Shown: positions 19,108-36,516, counted from the stretch's first letter. The stretch: DNA of 64,000 nucleotides from Papio anubis (GCF_008728515.1 NC_044989.1:75045754-75109753); one strand, 5' to 3'. The notes: generated by a model from the sequence alone, not told the origin. A program made the numbers and translations.

Positions 19108-19254
19108 TTTTAAATGCTTTCCTGAAACCCAGATACAGACCCTCCTCTTAATCCCCTAGTTCAGGATTCCTGTCAGGAAAGGAAGTCACCTAGTTGGCCA
19201 CATATTTCTGAAGCAATCCTACCTACATCCCAGGAATGAGCACTTGAAAAGAAA

Positions 19255-19389
19255 AATCTTTTGCTCTTCAAAAGACACTGTTCAGAAAATGAAGACAAAT
19301 CACAGACTGGGAGAAAATATTTGCAAAACTCATATCTGATAAAGGACTTGTATCCAAAATACATAAGCCACCTAAATAAAACACCTAGT
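19255..19389 (+). mobile_element. L1M fragment, 5' part (split by a younger L1)
   Basis: TTCAAAAGACACTGTTCAG, then AGACTGGGAGAAAATATTTGC, then ACTTGTATCCAAAATAC. The continuation of the same region is at 21076. Confidence 0.75.
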
Positions 19390-21075
19390 TAACCAAGTAG
19401 GTAAAAGATCTCTACAAGGAGAACTACAAAACAATTCTGAAAGACATCAGAAATGACACAAACAGATGGAAATACATCCCATGCTCATGGATTAGAAGAA
19501 TCAATATCATGAAAATGACTGTATAGACCAAAGCATTCTATAGATTCAATGCAAATTCTATCAAAATGCCAACATCATTTTTCATAGAATTAGAAAGCAA
19601 TCATAAAATTCATATGAAATAAAAAAAAGAAGAGGTTGACTAGCCAAAGTAATCCTAAGCAAACAGAACAAATCTAGAGGCATCACATTACCTGACTTCA
19701 AATTATGTTACAAGGCTATAGTAACCAAAACAATACCATGGTACTGGTATGAAAGTACATACATAGACCACTGGAACAGAATAGAGAACCCAGAATAAAG
19801 CCAAATACTTACAACCAACCAATCTTTGACAAAACATACAAAAACATAAACTGGGGAAAGGATACCCTATTCAATAAATGTGCTGGGAAAACAGGATAGC
19901 CACATGTAGAAGAATGAAACTGGATTCATATCTCTCACCATATACAAAAATCAATTCCAGATGGATTAAAGACTTAAATCTAAGACTTGAAACCATAAAA
20001 ATTCTAAAAGAAAATCCAGGAAAAACTCTTCTGGACATTGACCTAGGCAAAGAATCTGTGACAAAGGCCCCAAAAGCAAATGCAACAAAAACAAAAATAA
20101 ATAAATGAGATCTAATTAAACTAAAACGCTTCTGCACAGCAAAAGAAATAATCTTCAGAGTAAACAGACAACCCACAGAATGAGAGAAAATATTTGCAAA
20201 CTATGCATCTAGCCAAGGACTAATATCCTGAATCTACAAGAAACTCAAATAAATCAGCAAGAAAAAATAAATAATCTCATCAAAAAGTGGGCAAATGACA
20301 TGAGTAGACACTTTTCAAAAGAAGATACACAAATGGCCAACAATATATGAAAAAATGCTTAGCATCACTAATCATGAGGGAAATGCAAATTAAAACCACA
20401 ATGAGATACCACAGCCAAAATGGCCATTATTAGAAAGTCAAAAAACAGTAGATGTTGGCATGGACGTGGTGAAAAGGGAATGTTTATACACTGACGGAAT
20501 GTAAATTAATACAACCTCTATGCAAAACAGTATGAAGATTTCTCAAATAACTAAAAGTAGATCTATCATTCCATCCAACAATCCCACCACAGTGTATCTA
20601 CCCAAAGGAAAATAAGTCATTATATCAAAAACATGTCTGCACTCATATGTTTATCACAGCACAATTCACAATTGCAAAAATATGGAACCAACCTAAGTGC
20701 CCATCAATCGATGAGTGGATAAAGAAAACATAGTATATATATACACCATGGAATACTACTCAGCCATGAAAAAGAATGAAATCGTGTCTCTTGCAGCAAC
20801 TTGGATGAAGCTGGAGGCCATTATTCTAAGTGAAGTAACTCGGGAATGGAAAGCCAAATATGGATGTTTTCACTTATGATTGGGAGCTAAGCTATGGGTA
20901 CACAAAGGCAATGAGAGTGGTATAATGGGCTTTGAAGACTTAGGAGGAGGGAGGGTGGGAAGGGGATAAGGGATTAAAAACTACATATTGGGTATAGTGT
21001 ATACTACTCAGGTGATGAGTGTGCTAAAATCTCAGATTTCACCACTACACAATTTATCTATGTAATAAAAAAACC
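19390..21075 (+). mobile_element. L1 (L1P/L1MA-type), 5' truncated, nested in an older L1
   Basis: ORF2 end and 3' UTR in sense orientation: AGATCTCTACAAGGAGAACTAC, then CAATACCATGGTACTGGTATG, then CTCCATGGAATACTACTCAGCC-like text, ending near AATTTATCTATGTAATAAAAAA. Coding capacity is broken. Confidence 0.9.
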
Positions 21076-21785
21076 ACTTATAGTCCAAAAGCTATTGAAA
21101 TAAAAAATGCATATTTAAAAATGTGGGCGAAAGATTTGAACAGATACTTCACGTTAGAAGAGATATGGATGGCAAATAAGTGCAGAAAAAGATGCTCAAC
21201 ATCATTAGTAATTAGCAAAATAAAATCGGAATGAGATATCATTACATACCTACTAGAGGACATAAAAAAATCTGATGATATCAAGTGCTGACAGAATGCA
21301 GAGGTGCTGGAGTTCTCATGCATTGCTTATGGGAATGCAAAATGGTATAGCCACTTTGGAAAAGCAGTTTGGCAATTTCTTATAAAGTTAAAGATATTCT
21401 TTACACATAAGCCAGAAATCTCAGTCTTAAATATTAAAGCAAGAGAAATAAAAATATATTTTACTGTATGGGAGTAGCAGCTTTACTCATAATGTCTCAA
21501 AACTGGAAACAATCCAGTGTCCCTCAACTGGTTAATAAACAAACCATGGTACATCCACATGATGGAATCCTACTCAGTAATAAGAAGGACTGAACTGTCA
21601 ATAAGTGAACTACATGATCTCGAAAGCAATATGCTAAATGGAAGAAAGCAGACGTAACTGGCAGCGTACTGCAGGTCCCATTTATAAGATTTTTTTTAAA
21701 AAACAAAACTGTAGGGGCATAGCTCAGGTTATTGGTTGCCAGGGACTGGGAGTGGATAATTACCCTAATTAAGAGAAGATATGTA
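21076..21785 (+). mobile_element. L1M fragment, 3' part
   Basis: TGTGGGCGAAAGATTTGAACAG, then GATGCTCAACATCATTAG, then GGTTGCCAGGGACTGGGAG. It picks up where 19255-19389 stops, so the younger L1 interrupted it. Confidence 0.8.
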
Positions 21786-22665
<880 letters not shown>

Positions 22666-22669
22666 TTAA

Positions 22670-22858
22670 AGCAGTGGATCTCAGTGTGTTACACCCAGAC
22701 CAGCAGCATTGACCTTGCCTGAGAGCTTGTTAGAAATGCAAATTCTCAGGCCCCACCTCAAACATTTTGCATCAAAACTCTGAATCGGGTTCAGCTCTGT
22801 GTTTTTAATTAGCCTGCCAGGTGATTTTCATCCATGTTGAAACCTGAAAACCATTGGT
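22670..22858 (-). repeat. MER5A-type (hAT-Charlie), near full length
   Basis: CAGTGGATCTCAGTGTG, then CTTGTTAGAAATGCAAATTC, then CAGGCCCCACCTCAAAC, ending GAAAACCATTGG. Confidence 0.82.
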
Positions 22859-23269
22859 GTAAAGTATTTCCAATTTGAAATTGGAAATCTCCCAATTTGG
22901 CTAGCTCCCCAGTGAGCTAGCCAAAAAGCCAGCTGCCTTCCTGATCTCTTAGCCCATCCCCTTGTACGGGGTCCCCTGTCTTGGTTCTCTAAACCCCAGA
23001 GAAGCCCTGTTCTCTGAAATAATGGCAAGGAGGTAAGGACTTGCCTCTGAATGAATAGATGGGATTTTATTTACAGGCAAAGAAGCGCCTGGGAGGGCTG
23101 CACTTCACAGTGCTTGCCCAAATCCAGATACCACTCTCTTTGGATTAAAAAGACCTGGAAGTAACCGAGAATAGGTGCTCAGGAGGCGCTGGGTCATCTA
23201 GTGCTAGGATGTTACAATGTGTTCTCTGCTGTTTCTCCAGATTCTGTGGCTCTTTTCTGTCTGTTCCCA

Positions 23270-23520
23270 TCATCCAACGACAGAGCATTCCACCCTGACC
23301 TCCCTGCAGAACAAGGAGGCCGTGACTGTTTGAAATTGCCGTGAACCCTCAGGGGCAGCTCCAATGCCTTTGACTTTCAGACCCCTCACCTGGAAGCCAT
23401 CTCTGCTTCACCAGAACTTACTCTACTCCCAAAATCTACCTGGGATTACCGCCTGTATGTCTTGTTTTCCTTACAGTGCTTAGTGCTTAGCATATAGGAA
23501 AGAACCCAATAAATGATAAT
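23270..23520 (+). repeat. L2-like 3' region
   Basis: GTATGTCTTGTTTTCC, then GTGCTTAGCATATAGG, then CCAATAAATGATAATTACT resembles an L2 end. The rest is weak. Confidence 0.5.
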
Positions 23521-23604
23521 TACTATTTTTGGTGTTTTTTTAAATTTTTTTTTATTAAACAGGGGGAGAAAAGAGGGAGGAAACCCTAAGGAGAGGGACC
23601 ATTA

Positions 23605-23660
23605 GAGCCAGCTATATAATTTGCAGGGCCCAGTGCAAAGTGAAAATGTGAAGCTTCGAT
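23605..23660 (-). repeat. Unclassified repeat piece, inverted relative to 25370-25430
   Basis: AGCTATATAATTTGCAGGGCC, then CAGTGCAAAGTG. Its reverse complement matches 25370-25430 at roughly four of five bases. Confidence 0.6.
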
Positions 23661-24099
23661 GCTGGAAAATCACTCTCTCCTTCCCATGGGCCCAACTCTT
23701 CCAGGCCATGTCTGATAGGTATCCCCCAAGAGGTTGCAACCTCCTTGCAGGGACATGCTTGGAAACTGAGATGGTTGCGAGGACACACTGAGTCACTTGC
23801 CAAACACATCATTTCCAGGGCACTTGCAACCCAGGGCAGGGATGGCTGTTACCTTGTCCTGCAAGGAGCATGCCCAAACCCAACCCTCCCCATTTATGCA
23901 CCCAAGCACTGGCTGGCTGGAGGGCAATGGAGGAATAACATGGTTGTCACTCTGGCAGAGGGTGGCGGCTGTCACAGAATGGGAAGGAAAATATTGGCCT
24001 CAGGTTCAAAGATCAGGTGGCTAAGAACTCATCCCAGGGAGGTGCTGGGAGGTGACCACACATGAATCATCTGACCATATCACCTTATCTCATTAGTGA

Positions 24100-24260
24100 C
24101 ATCTATGGCTTACCAGACAGACCCACCCTCATGGGCATGTGCCCTGGGTAGTCACACAGGGCCATGCTCAGAAGGGCCCCATGCTTGATGTAATACTCGT
24201 CTGTTGCTATCTTGAAATTCTAATGATTTTATCTTTGAACTTGTGTTTATTTAGTGAAGT
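24100..24260 (+). repeat. Unclassified old interspersed repeat piece
   Basis: ATGTGCCCTGGGTAGTCACAC, then CAGAAGGGCCCCATGCTTG, then ATCTTGAAATTCTAATGAT is a recurrent mammalian repeat pattern that I cannot name. It may belong with 25370-25430. Confidence 0.45.
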
Positions 24261-24471
24261 CCAGCAGGACAATGAAGCACACGTGTAAACAGAGGAGGAA
24301 TGTGTGTCCGCCGTTCCTTTCTACCCCATTTGCCTGTAGTATTCCCGAGGCCCCCTGAGCACAGAATCTGGTGGATTCATGGCATGTGGGAGTTTAATGA
24401 ATACAAGGAAGTCACGTGAGTGCAAGTGTGGTGTATCTATAACTGAGTAAGTGGGGATATTACAGTCCTAG

Positions 24472-24830
<359 letters not shown>

Positions 24831-24845
24831 AAGAGAAGGCATTTT

Positions 24846-25369
24846 AAGAAACAAAAACAATTAAGGAACTTACCGTCTTTTCTTGCTGTATCAGTCAACC
24901 GCTTATGCTAAAGAAGATGACATAGAAGGAAAGGAAAAGATTGCACAACCCATAGTTCCTCTTCTCTTCAGTCCTTCCTTCTCCATCAGTAAGCGTAGGA
25001 TAGACAGTATTAGTATAATGTCCGTGTATTGAGAAGTGACATAAAAATAGTTGAGTTCGTTTTGCACAGCGTTTCCACTGTCCTAGTAAGAATGAAATAC
25101 ACATGCACATTTGAGCTTTGAAACACAAACTGTGTAATTTTGATGATTTCAAATATGAGTTAAATGTGCTTGTTTGCATTTAAAACTGGCATTGCACAAT
25201 ATGAAGATGAACAGTAAAATTTATGCTAATAATTTAAATTTTCAATTTTCTGTACTTAGAATGACACTAGTAGCAAATGAAAAACACCATGACAAGTCAA
25301 CAGAGAGAAAGCAGAAGAAAAAAAAAAAAGCCTTATATTTTAGTATCTTTAATGACCCTTACTCTTTGA
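24846..25369. other. Non-coding AT-rich DNA, nothing recognised
   Basis: No coding, RNA-gene or repeat signal identified. Confidence 0.5.
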
Positions 25370-25430
25370 AAAAGGGGTCCTACATTTTAATTTTGTACTG
25401 GGACCTACAAATTATGTAGCTGACCCTGCC
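25370..25430 (+). repeat. Unclassified repeat piece
   Basis: GGGGTCCTACATTTTAATTT, then CAAATTATGTAGCTGACCC. Inverted partner at 23605-23660. Confidence 0.55.
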
Positions 25431-25559
25431 CGAGTCATCCAGGACTTACCCTGTGTCCCACAGGCTTCCTTTGCACCCCAAGACCTGGTATCATGCTCTG
25501 CAATTTCAGCATTCATTTGGCTGATCTGTATTCCAGGTACATAATGCTTTGGAAAAGAG

Positions 25560-26260
<701 letters not shown>

Positions 26261-26342
26261 AAAAAATCTATGTCTTCTAGCTTTTTCTCAATTAACATGT
26301 ATTACTTGCATAAATAAATAATATGTTTGCTTTTTGGTTTGA

Positions 26343-26515
26343 AGTCTATGATGGTTAATTCTTTGTTTCAGCTTCATTAGACTAAAGATGTTTGGACAAA
26401 CTATTCTTTTAAATGTGATTACCACTTAAATCAGTAGACTTTGAGTAAAGCAGATTACCTTTCATTATGCAGTGGGCTTCATCCAGTTAGATAAAGTCCT
26501 TAAAATTTAATAACA
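26343..26515 (+). repeat. ERVL-type LTR fragment (subfamily not assigned)
   Basis: TGATGGTTAATTCTTTG, then ATCAGTAGACTTTGAGTAAAG, then GGGCTTCATCCAGTTAG. Confidence 0.5.
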
Positions 26516-26518
26516 TAA

Positions 26519-26834
<316 letters not shown>

Positions 26835-26879
26835 TTAACTATCCTAGTTGAGTAGTTGAAAAAATTCACATTTTCATTA

Positions 26880-27060
26880 ACAAGAGTTTATTAAGTGCAT
26901 AGAATATGTGATGTGTTGGGATTACAAAGTTAGATAAAACCTAGTCCTTTCCCCCAAGAAACTCCTCCTCTTTTAGAGGAAGGTGGTCAAAGAAGCAGAC
27001 AATGATAATACAAGGTGATAAGGGCAATGGTGGAAAGGCTCCTGGAGGTGAGTGGGGTAT
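26880..27060 (-). repeat. Old L2/MIR-type remnant
   Basis: GAGTTTATTAAGTGCATAGAATATG, then AGATAAAACCTAGTCC, then CTCTTTTAGAGGAAGG. Confidence 0.5.
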
Positions 27061-27239
27061 TATCTTTTTTGGGGGGAGGGGGGCTACAAAATGTGATATA
27101 AATCTATGAAATGAACCATAAGATCAAGGAGCTTATGTCTGAATCCAGACGCAGAATGGACCAACCTCATGACTAAAGTTGTCTAGGATGACACAGAACT
27201 TGGCTTAGACAAAAAGGTGACACTGAACTTCATCTAAAG

Positions 27240-27540
27240 AATAAGTAGAAATGCTAACGAAGGGGGAAGACAGTGCATTCCAGGTTGAGAATGGGATGGT
27301 GGGGTAGCACACAGCATGAGTCATGAATCAGAGATAGCATGGTGCCTCAGGAATTTGTGTTACTCAAGTGGGAAAAGTGGGGAGAGCCAAAGGAAAGGTT
27401 CTTGAGATCCACGAAGCAACCTATACTTACTGGGAGTCTGCTATTACCAGGTACTGAGCATGTGTGTGGGTGCTGGAGAGAGGGGATGAAGTATGAAGCA
27501 GAGTGTGGTGTTTCTGCCTTCAAGGAGTTAACAGATAGGC
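27240..27540 (-). repeat. L2-like remnant, antisense
   Basis: GTGCATTCCAGGTTGAG, then CACACAGCATGAGTCATG, then GGTGCCTCAGGAATTTG resembles reverse-complement L2. Confidence 0.45.
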
Positions 27541-27541
27541 T

Positions 27542-27542
<1 letters not shown>

Positions 27543-27591
<49 letters not shown>

Positions 27592-27594
27592 ACA
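27543..27594. repeat. (CA)n microsatellite
   Basis: About 25 CA units with one ATA interruption near the end. A Cys/Val-rich open frame on the opposite strand is a product of this repeat. Confidence 0.98.
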
Positions 27595-27869
27595 GCATTC
27601 TCCGTAGGCTGGAGTGATCAGAGATGGTTTTGTCCATTATAGTTATACATGTCTTGTGTCTGGGGTGGAAACTGGGAGTAGACCAGGGTGAAGGGGATGG
27701 ACAACAGAGAAAGGGTGCAGTCATATGTAAGCAAAGGTTCAAAGAAGGCTCAGAGGAGCCCAGTTTCCACTACCTTGGCAAGAAGTCAAATTTGCTGGAT
27801 GGAAGAGTTTGCATCAGGAAGGAGGCTAGGGCAGGATGGAGGAGAGTGATAAACACCAGCTGAAGTAAT

Positions 27870-28400
27870 TTGGACTTCATCCTGTGGGGAGTAACACTTG
27901 ATCAAAACAGGAGTGTGGCAAAATTTTAGGTGTGTAAGATGGTGATGTGGGTGTAGGAAGAGCAACTGAAGTGTAGGGCTCTTGAGGAAGCAAGATCAGG
28001 GATGGGGCAATATTATAAAGAGCTTTGAACAATAAGCTAAAGGCTTTGAAGTTTATCTTTCAGGCTACTAGTGTTTTTCCAAAAAGTTTTAGAGCAGTGG
28101 CACCCTCCCTCCCTTTTTTTTTTTTTTTCAAAATAATCTTAGCAAAAGTTCAATATATCAAACAGAAACTAGCAGCCATCAAGTTTGATTAGTTCAAAAA
28201 CTCCTGCTGAAAGCAATGGGGATTCAAGGAAGTTGTAAACTCTGATGGCAGTGTAGGATCTGATTGACAGGAGAGAAGCTGAAAGCTAGAGGCAGGTTAG
28301 AAAGAGATGATGAAGGTGTGGATGGTGGAGAAGAAGGGAGCGAGATGGATTCCAAGGGTTTAGCGGGGAGAAGCAACACGGAGGAGAGGGGAAGAGCCCA
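27870..28400 (-). repeat. L2 fragment, antisense
   Basis: GTAATTTGGACTTCATCCTG, then GAGTGTGGCAAAATTTTAGG, then GTTAGAAAGAGATGATGAAGG and AAGAAGGGAGCGAGATGG follow the reverse L2 3' region, with interruptions. Confidence 0.6.
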
Positions 28401-28720
28401 ATCCCAACCAGGAAAGAGAAAGCAGAGCCCTTGACGGTGGTGGTTGTGGGGTGAGGTTCTTGGCTGCCATCAGGGAGGAAAACTTGAAAACATCTGGTCC
28501 AGTTGTGTGGCCTCTGCTACGGATGGACAGTACTGCCTGTCCCCTAAACTTTGTTCAGTGCTGAGACTTTTTGGAGGAACTTTTGGAAGAAGATTTGAAT
28601 TTTGAGTCTTACAAAAAGTACAATACTATGCGTGTGTCCATGCAGTCTGACAATCAGAAGTAAAACACCTCTTCCATCTGGGCTGTCAGAAAAGTTTTGT
28701 TTGAAAGTTCCAACACAGGA

Positions 28721-28960
28721 TCTTTTTTTTTTTTAACTTTTATTTTAAGTTCAGGGGTACATGTGCAAGATGTGCAGGCTTCTTACATAGGTAAATGTGT
28801 GTTAAGGAAGTTTGTTGTACAGCTTATGTCATCGGCCAGGTATTGAGCCTAGTATCCATTAGCTATTTTTCCTGATTCTCTCCCTTCTCCCACCCTCTGT
28901 CCTCCAGTAGGCCCCAGTGTGCGTTGTTCCCCTCTGTGTGTCCAGGTGTCTATGTGACAC
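28721..28960 (-). mobile_element. L1P 3' end, 5' truncated
   Basis: Poly-T then AACTTTTATTTTAAGTTCAGGG, GTACATGTGCAAGATGTG, CAGTAGGCCCCAGTGTG. Only about 240 bp of 3' UTR is retained. Confidence 0.9.
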
Positions 28961-29169
28961 AGTTCTTGGAATTGCTAACAACAATAATCTTGAGTCCTGG
29001 GCTAAAATTTCCTATACAGATCCCTGACTGTCAAGGATTGCGATGGATTTGAGATTTTGCTGTACTTGCAAGCTAACAAGCCTGACTCATGAATGCCAAC
29101 AGAAGACAGAAGACTCCTGGGTCAGAGGCAAAATATGGCTTAGTACTTACAGTAAGAGCAGCAGCCTAG

Positions 29170-29538
<369 letters not shown>

Positions 29539-29622
29539 AGGCCCAGGTAATTCTTGCACTTGTTGTGAGTTACATTACAAGAGAGGAATTTCAGGCTTAG
29601 TGACCTCAAATCTTTTGTGATG

Positions 29623-31799
<2,177 letters not shown>

Positions 31800-31800
<1 letters not shown>

Positions 31801-32131
31801 ATGTCTGAAATGGAACTCTGGATCTACCCATCAAATCCATTCTTCCCCATATTTCTGTCTCAATAAATGGTACTTCCCACTTGCTTAAGTCAGGAACCTG
31901 AAGTTGGCTCTTCATCCTTCATATCCAATCCACCAGCAAGTGCTGTCGGTTCTATCTCCAAAACATGTCTTGACTCCACCCGCTTTTCTCCCTCTCTACA
32001 GCCATCATCCTTTGCTAGGCCACTGTCATCTTTTGCCTGGTTGGCTCAGTGGCCTCCTAACTGGTTGGCTACTTCCCCTTCTGCTCTTTTTCAATCCATG
32101 TTCCAGACAACAGCCTGAGTGATTAAAATAT
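31800..32131 (+). repeat. L2, first part
   Basis: CTTCATCCTTCATATCCAATCC, then TCCAAAACATGTCTTGACTCC, then TGGCCTCCTAACTGG, then ACAGCCTGAGTGATT follow L2 order. Confidence 0.75.
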
Positions 32132-32450
32132 TACCCCTCTGTATCTGCAGATTCTGCAATCAGAAATTCAACCAACTGTGGATCAGAAATATTTGAAAAA
32201 AAATTAAAAATAACAATATGACAATAAAAATAATAGAAATTCAAAAACCAATACAGTATAACCATTTGCAGAGCATTAACATTGTATTAGGTATTAGGAG
32301 TAATCTAGGGATGATTTAAAGTATATGGGAGGATGTGTGTAGGTTATATGCCAAAACTATGCCATTTTATATCAGGAATTTGAGTATTTTGGTGTCCCTG
32401 GGGAGTTCTGGAAACAATTCCTTGAAGATACCTAAGAATGCTGTATATAT
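32132..32450 (+). repeat. Tigger-type (TcMar) non-autonomous DNA transposon in L2
   Basis: CTGTATCTGCAGATTCTGC, then CAACCAACTGTGGATCAG, then GTATTAGGAGTAATCTAGGG and GTATATGGGAGGATGTG. Confidence 0.75.
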
Positions 32451-32455
32451 ACACA

Positions 32456-32785
32456 GTCAATGTATCTCTTAACAATGAAAATATGTCCTGAGAAATGCGT
32501 CATTAGGTGATTTTGTCATTATGGGAACATCATAGAGTGTACTTAAACAAACCTAGATGGTAGAGCCTACTCCACACCTAGGCTGTATGGTACAGCCTAT
32601 TGCTCCTAGACTACAAACCTGTGCAGCGTATTACTCTATTGAATACTGTAGGCAATTGGAGTACAATAGTATTTGTGTATCTAAACATAGACAAGGTATA
32701 GTAAAAATATGATATAATCTTACGAGACTGCTGTTGTATATGCGGTCTGTTGTTGACTGAAATATCATTATGTGGCACATGACAC
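32456..32785 (-). repeat. Second Tigger-like DNA transposon in L2
   Basis: ATGCGTCATTAGGTGATTTTGTC, then ATAGAGTGTACTTAAACAAACC, then CACACCTAGGCTGTATGGTAC. Subfamily not assigned. Confidence 0.65.
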
Positions 32786-32816
32786 GTATACACACACACA
32801 CACACACACACACACT
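32786..32816. repeat. (CA)n microsatellite
   Basis: About 14 CA units after ACGTATA. Confidence 0.97.
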
Positions 32817-33400
32817 GAACCATGCCACTGATCTGCTTAGTACCCTTTAGAGGGTTCCCATTGAACTTGGAATAAAAATCCCACCTTCCTTTCATAGCCT
32901 TTCAGATTCTCTCTGGAGCTGAGGTTCACCTCACGCCCCCTTCATCTATGCTGGCCCCACTCTACTTCTAGCAGCGGCAAGTTCTTGCCAAGATATTTCC
33001 TGCTCCAGTGCCTGTGAGCATGTGGTTCCCTCTCCTGCAAGGGTTTTTGGCCCCCACACTGCCTGGCACTGGGGGATGTCATGCACATTGTATTTTCATG
33101 AGCAATGTCCCCTAGAGCTGTCCATCAAGGCAGCCCTCTTTCCTGACCACACAACCTGAAATCAGCTGCCGGCTTCTCATGCTCAGAGCACTACATTTTT
33201 CTCCCTCATAGCCTGTAACACAACTTGTAATACATATTTATTTGGGTTTTTACTTTTTAAATCTCTGAGGCCTGCTTAGACTGTAAGCTTCCTTCAGGTA
33301 AGGATCACACTTGACATGTTAACCACTGTATATCTATGGGCTTGATACCGTGCTTGGCATAAATCGGTGTTCTGTAAATTCTTGTGGAATGAATGAATGA
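32817..33400 (+). repeat. L2, 3' part
   Basis: AGAGGGTTCCCATTGAACTTGG, then CTTTCCTGACCAC, then TTAGACTGTAAGCTTCC, ending CTTGTGGAATGAATGAATG, the L2 terminus. It continues 31800-32131 after the two Tigger inserts. Confidence 0.85.
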
Positions 33401-34289
33401 AGGAAAACCCAAAGGGCAAGGGGAACAGGGTCTAATGGGGCTGGGTGAGAGTGAATTAAGCAGCAATATGACACCAATACTGAGCGAACTCCAGGCTTGA
33501 GGGCATGACATGCTGGTGCTTCTCTGAGAGTCCCATCTGCCAAGGCTCTTAGAACTGGGTGCTGATAGCTCTTTAAGTGAGGGTAAATATTAACACACCA
33601 GGATTACCCCAACTGTGAACTCAGCCTACGTGGTGGTCCGAGATAAAGGCCTTATCTCTTGCTACGATCACCAGACACAAATGAAGAGAGATCAGTATTC
33701 TCTGCTTCTTTCCCTCCTCCCACACTTCCACTCCATATCCTGGTATTCTTTGCCCTTTCAAGCTTCTGTGCTCTGCCTTCATTATTTATTTATTCTTTTG
33801 CTTCTCCTTTCTCCATGCCCAGGAGGCTGCCCTTTCTTTTTGGCCCCTGTATTCCAAAGGGATCTCAGGCATTCTGGCCCTTGACTTGGATCACCACTGC
33901 TGAATTAACCGCCCCACTCTCGTGTCTTTCCTTCTGGTCTTTTGGGTAGTCTTGGCTAGAAAGCCCCAGCCACCTGCCTGCCCCTGCTGACCAGCATGGA
34001 CTCCCACCGATCAGCCTGTTATCTTTGCGCCCTGATCCTCCCTCTCTGAGGCTGCACGTAGCTGTCTCTCTAGAGGGAGGGAGAGCCATTTCTCATGCTT
34101 CTGTGATTTAAAAAGGCAGGCATTACTTTATCAAAAAGTGCACAGGAAAACCATAGCCCAGAATACAAACAGATCCCTTTCTCTGTGGTTTCTTTCTGCT
34201 TCCTTTTTAAACTTCTCTGTTTTTGGTTGTACATATAGTCAACAGAAATTAAAACCATAAGTCAGTGGACATCAAGTTACTATTGGAAA
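33401..34289. other. Non-coding DNA, nothing confidently recognised
   Basis: Pyrimidine-rich at 33690-33850; overlapping open frames there have no domain. Confidence 0.5.
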
Positions 34290-34596
34290 AACTACCGGTA
34301 GCATTATGTGTATTTACTTTTATTCAAAATGTCATTACATGTTATCATAATGCACATACGATAAACTTCAGTGGGTGTGAAAGGTAGACATGAAATGTTA
34401 AGTGTCCCTCCTGTGTCCACACTGCCCCACTTCCCCTTAGCAAGTTTCTTGCATAATGTTCTGAAGATCCCTGTGTATTTAAAAACATGCATATAGCTGC
34501 ACTTTCCTTCCCCTCCTCCCACTCTTGCATTGTTCTGCACCTTGCTCGGTTCTCTGAACAATATATTCTGCATCAGGAATCCAAAAGTGTTCTAAC

Positions 34597-34896
34597 CTTT
34601 TTTTTTTTTTTTTTTTTTTTCCAAGATAGAGTCTTGCTCTGTCACCCACGCTAGAGTGCAGTGGCTCAATCTCGGCTTACTGCAACCTCCGCCTCCCGGG
34701 TCCAAGCGATTCTCCTGCCTCAGCCTCCTGAGTAGCACAGGCACGTGCCACCATGCCCAGCTAATTTTTGTATTTTTAGTAGAAATGAAGTTTCACCATG
34801 TTGGCCAGGCTGTCGTGAACTCCTGGCCTCAAGTGATCTGCCCGCCTCAGCTTCCCAAAGTGCTGGGATGACAGGCCTGAGCCACTGTGCCTGGCC
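34597..34896 (-). mobile_element. AluS
   Basis: Poly-T, both arms; ~15 bp lost near TGAGTAGCAC. Target duplication AAAGTGTTCTAAC at 34584-34596 and 34902-34914. Confidence 0.94.
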
Positions 34897-35192
34897 TCAA
34901 AAAAGTGTTCTAACTTTTTATAGCTGCATAGTATTTCATTTTTTGGACAAATCATAATTTACCTTAAGAAAATGACATGAAATTTCACACATATATTACA
35001 GTATATTTATGAATAGATTCCTCAAAATCAAGGGGTATAAATACATTCATTTTTAATTTGATAGAGATTGTTGAATTGCCATCTGGAGTAATTTATGACT
35101 GTGCCTACTCTATATATCTTTGTCAGTATAGTTTAAAAATTTTTCTATTTTGCCAATCTGTGAACTGAAAAATGCAGTTATTATAATTTTAA

Positions 35193-35498
<306 letters not shown>

Positions 35499-35540
35499 TG
35501 CATTTTCTTATGTGACTTCAAGCATATATGTGTATGTTTA

Positions 35541-35788
35541 GAGCAGGCGTGTCCAATCTTTTGGCTTCCCTGGGCCACATTGGAAGAAGAATTGTCTTGG
35601 GCCACACAGAAGATACACTAACACCAACAATACCTGAGGAACGGAAAAACAAAACAAAACAAAAATCACAAAAAAATCTCATAGTGTTTTAAGAAAGTTT
35701 ATGAATTTGTGTTGGGCCACATTCAAAGCTGTCCTAGGCTGCATGTGGTTTATGAGCCGTGAGTTGGACAAGCTTGATTTTGACCTTT
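35541..35788. repeat. hAT-type non-autonomous DNA transposon
   Basis: Inverted termini CAGGCGTGTCCAATC and, reversed, CAAGCTTGTCCAAC; body GGCTTCCCTGGGCCACATTGG and TTGTGTTGGGCCACATTC. Family not named with certainty. Confidence 0.75.
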
Positions 35789-35941
35789 TATATTTCCTTT
35801 TCTATGAACACTTCATATTCTGCCTATTTTTCCAAATGGAACAATAATTTTTTCCTTATTGAGTTGTAAAAGTTATTTATATTTTCAGGAAGTTTGTTTA
35901 TGGTGGGCTTGTCTTGAGTAATTAAAAAAATTTTAATGTAA

Positions 35942-36258
<317 letters not shown>

Positions 36259-36457
36259 CAATTCAGCTTTCTTTTAAGGCATCTGGGTTTTTGTGTGATA
36301 CTTAGGAAAGCTTTAATTGGAGGGTATTACATACATTCTCCCATGATTTTTTCTAATAATTTGATTTTTTACACATAAATCTTTGCTCCATCTATAATTT
36401 ATCTTGTTGTAACAAATAAGCTAGGAATCCAAAATAAATTTTTCTTCTTAGATGATC

Positions 36458-36516
36458 ACCTTGATGTTCCTGATGTTCCAACACCTTGATGTTCCAATAC
36501 CCTGATGTTCCAACAC
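36458..36516. repeat. Minisatellite-like cluster, ~16-bp units
   Basis: Units of ACC(T/C)TGATGTTCCAA(C/T): 36458-36470 (short), 36471-36482 (short), 36483-36498 and 36499-36514, just before the conserved L1 phrase CACCATTTACTGG. Confidence 0.92.

Noticed and set aside
27347..27742. 131-codon frame with a Cys-Val run
   Set aside because: The run is the translated CA microsatellite; the flanks have no domain.
31867..32118. Serine-rich overlapping plus-strand frames
   Set aside because: They fall inside L2 sequence.
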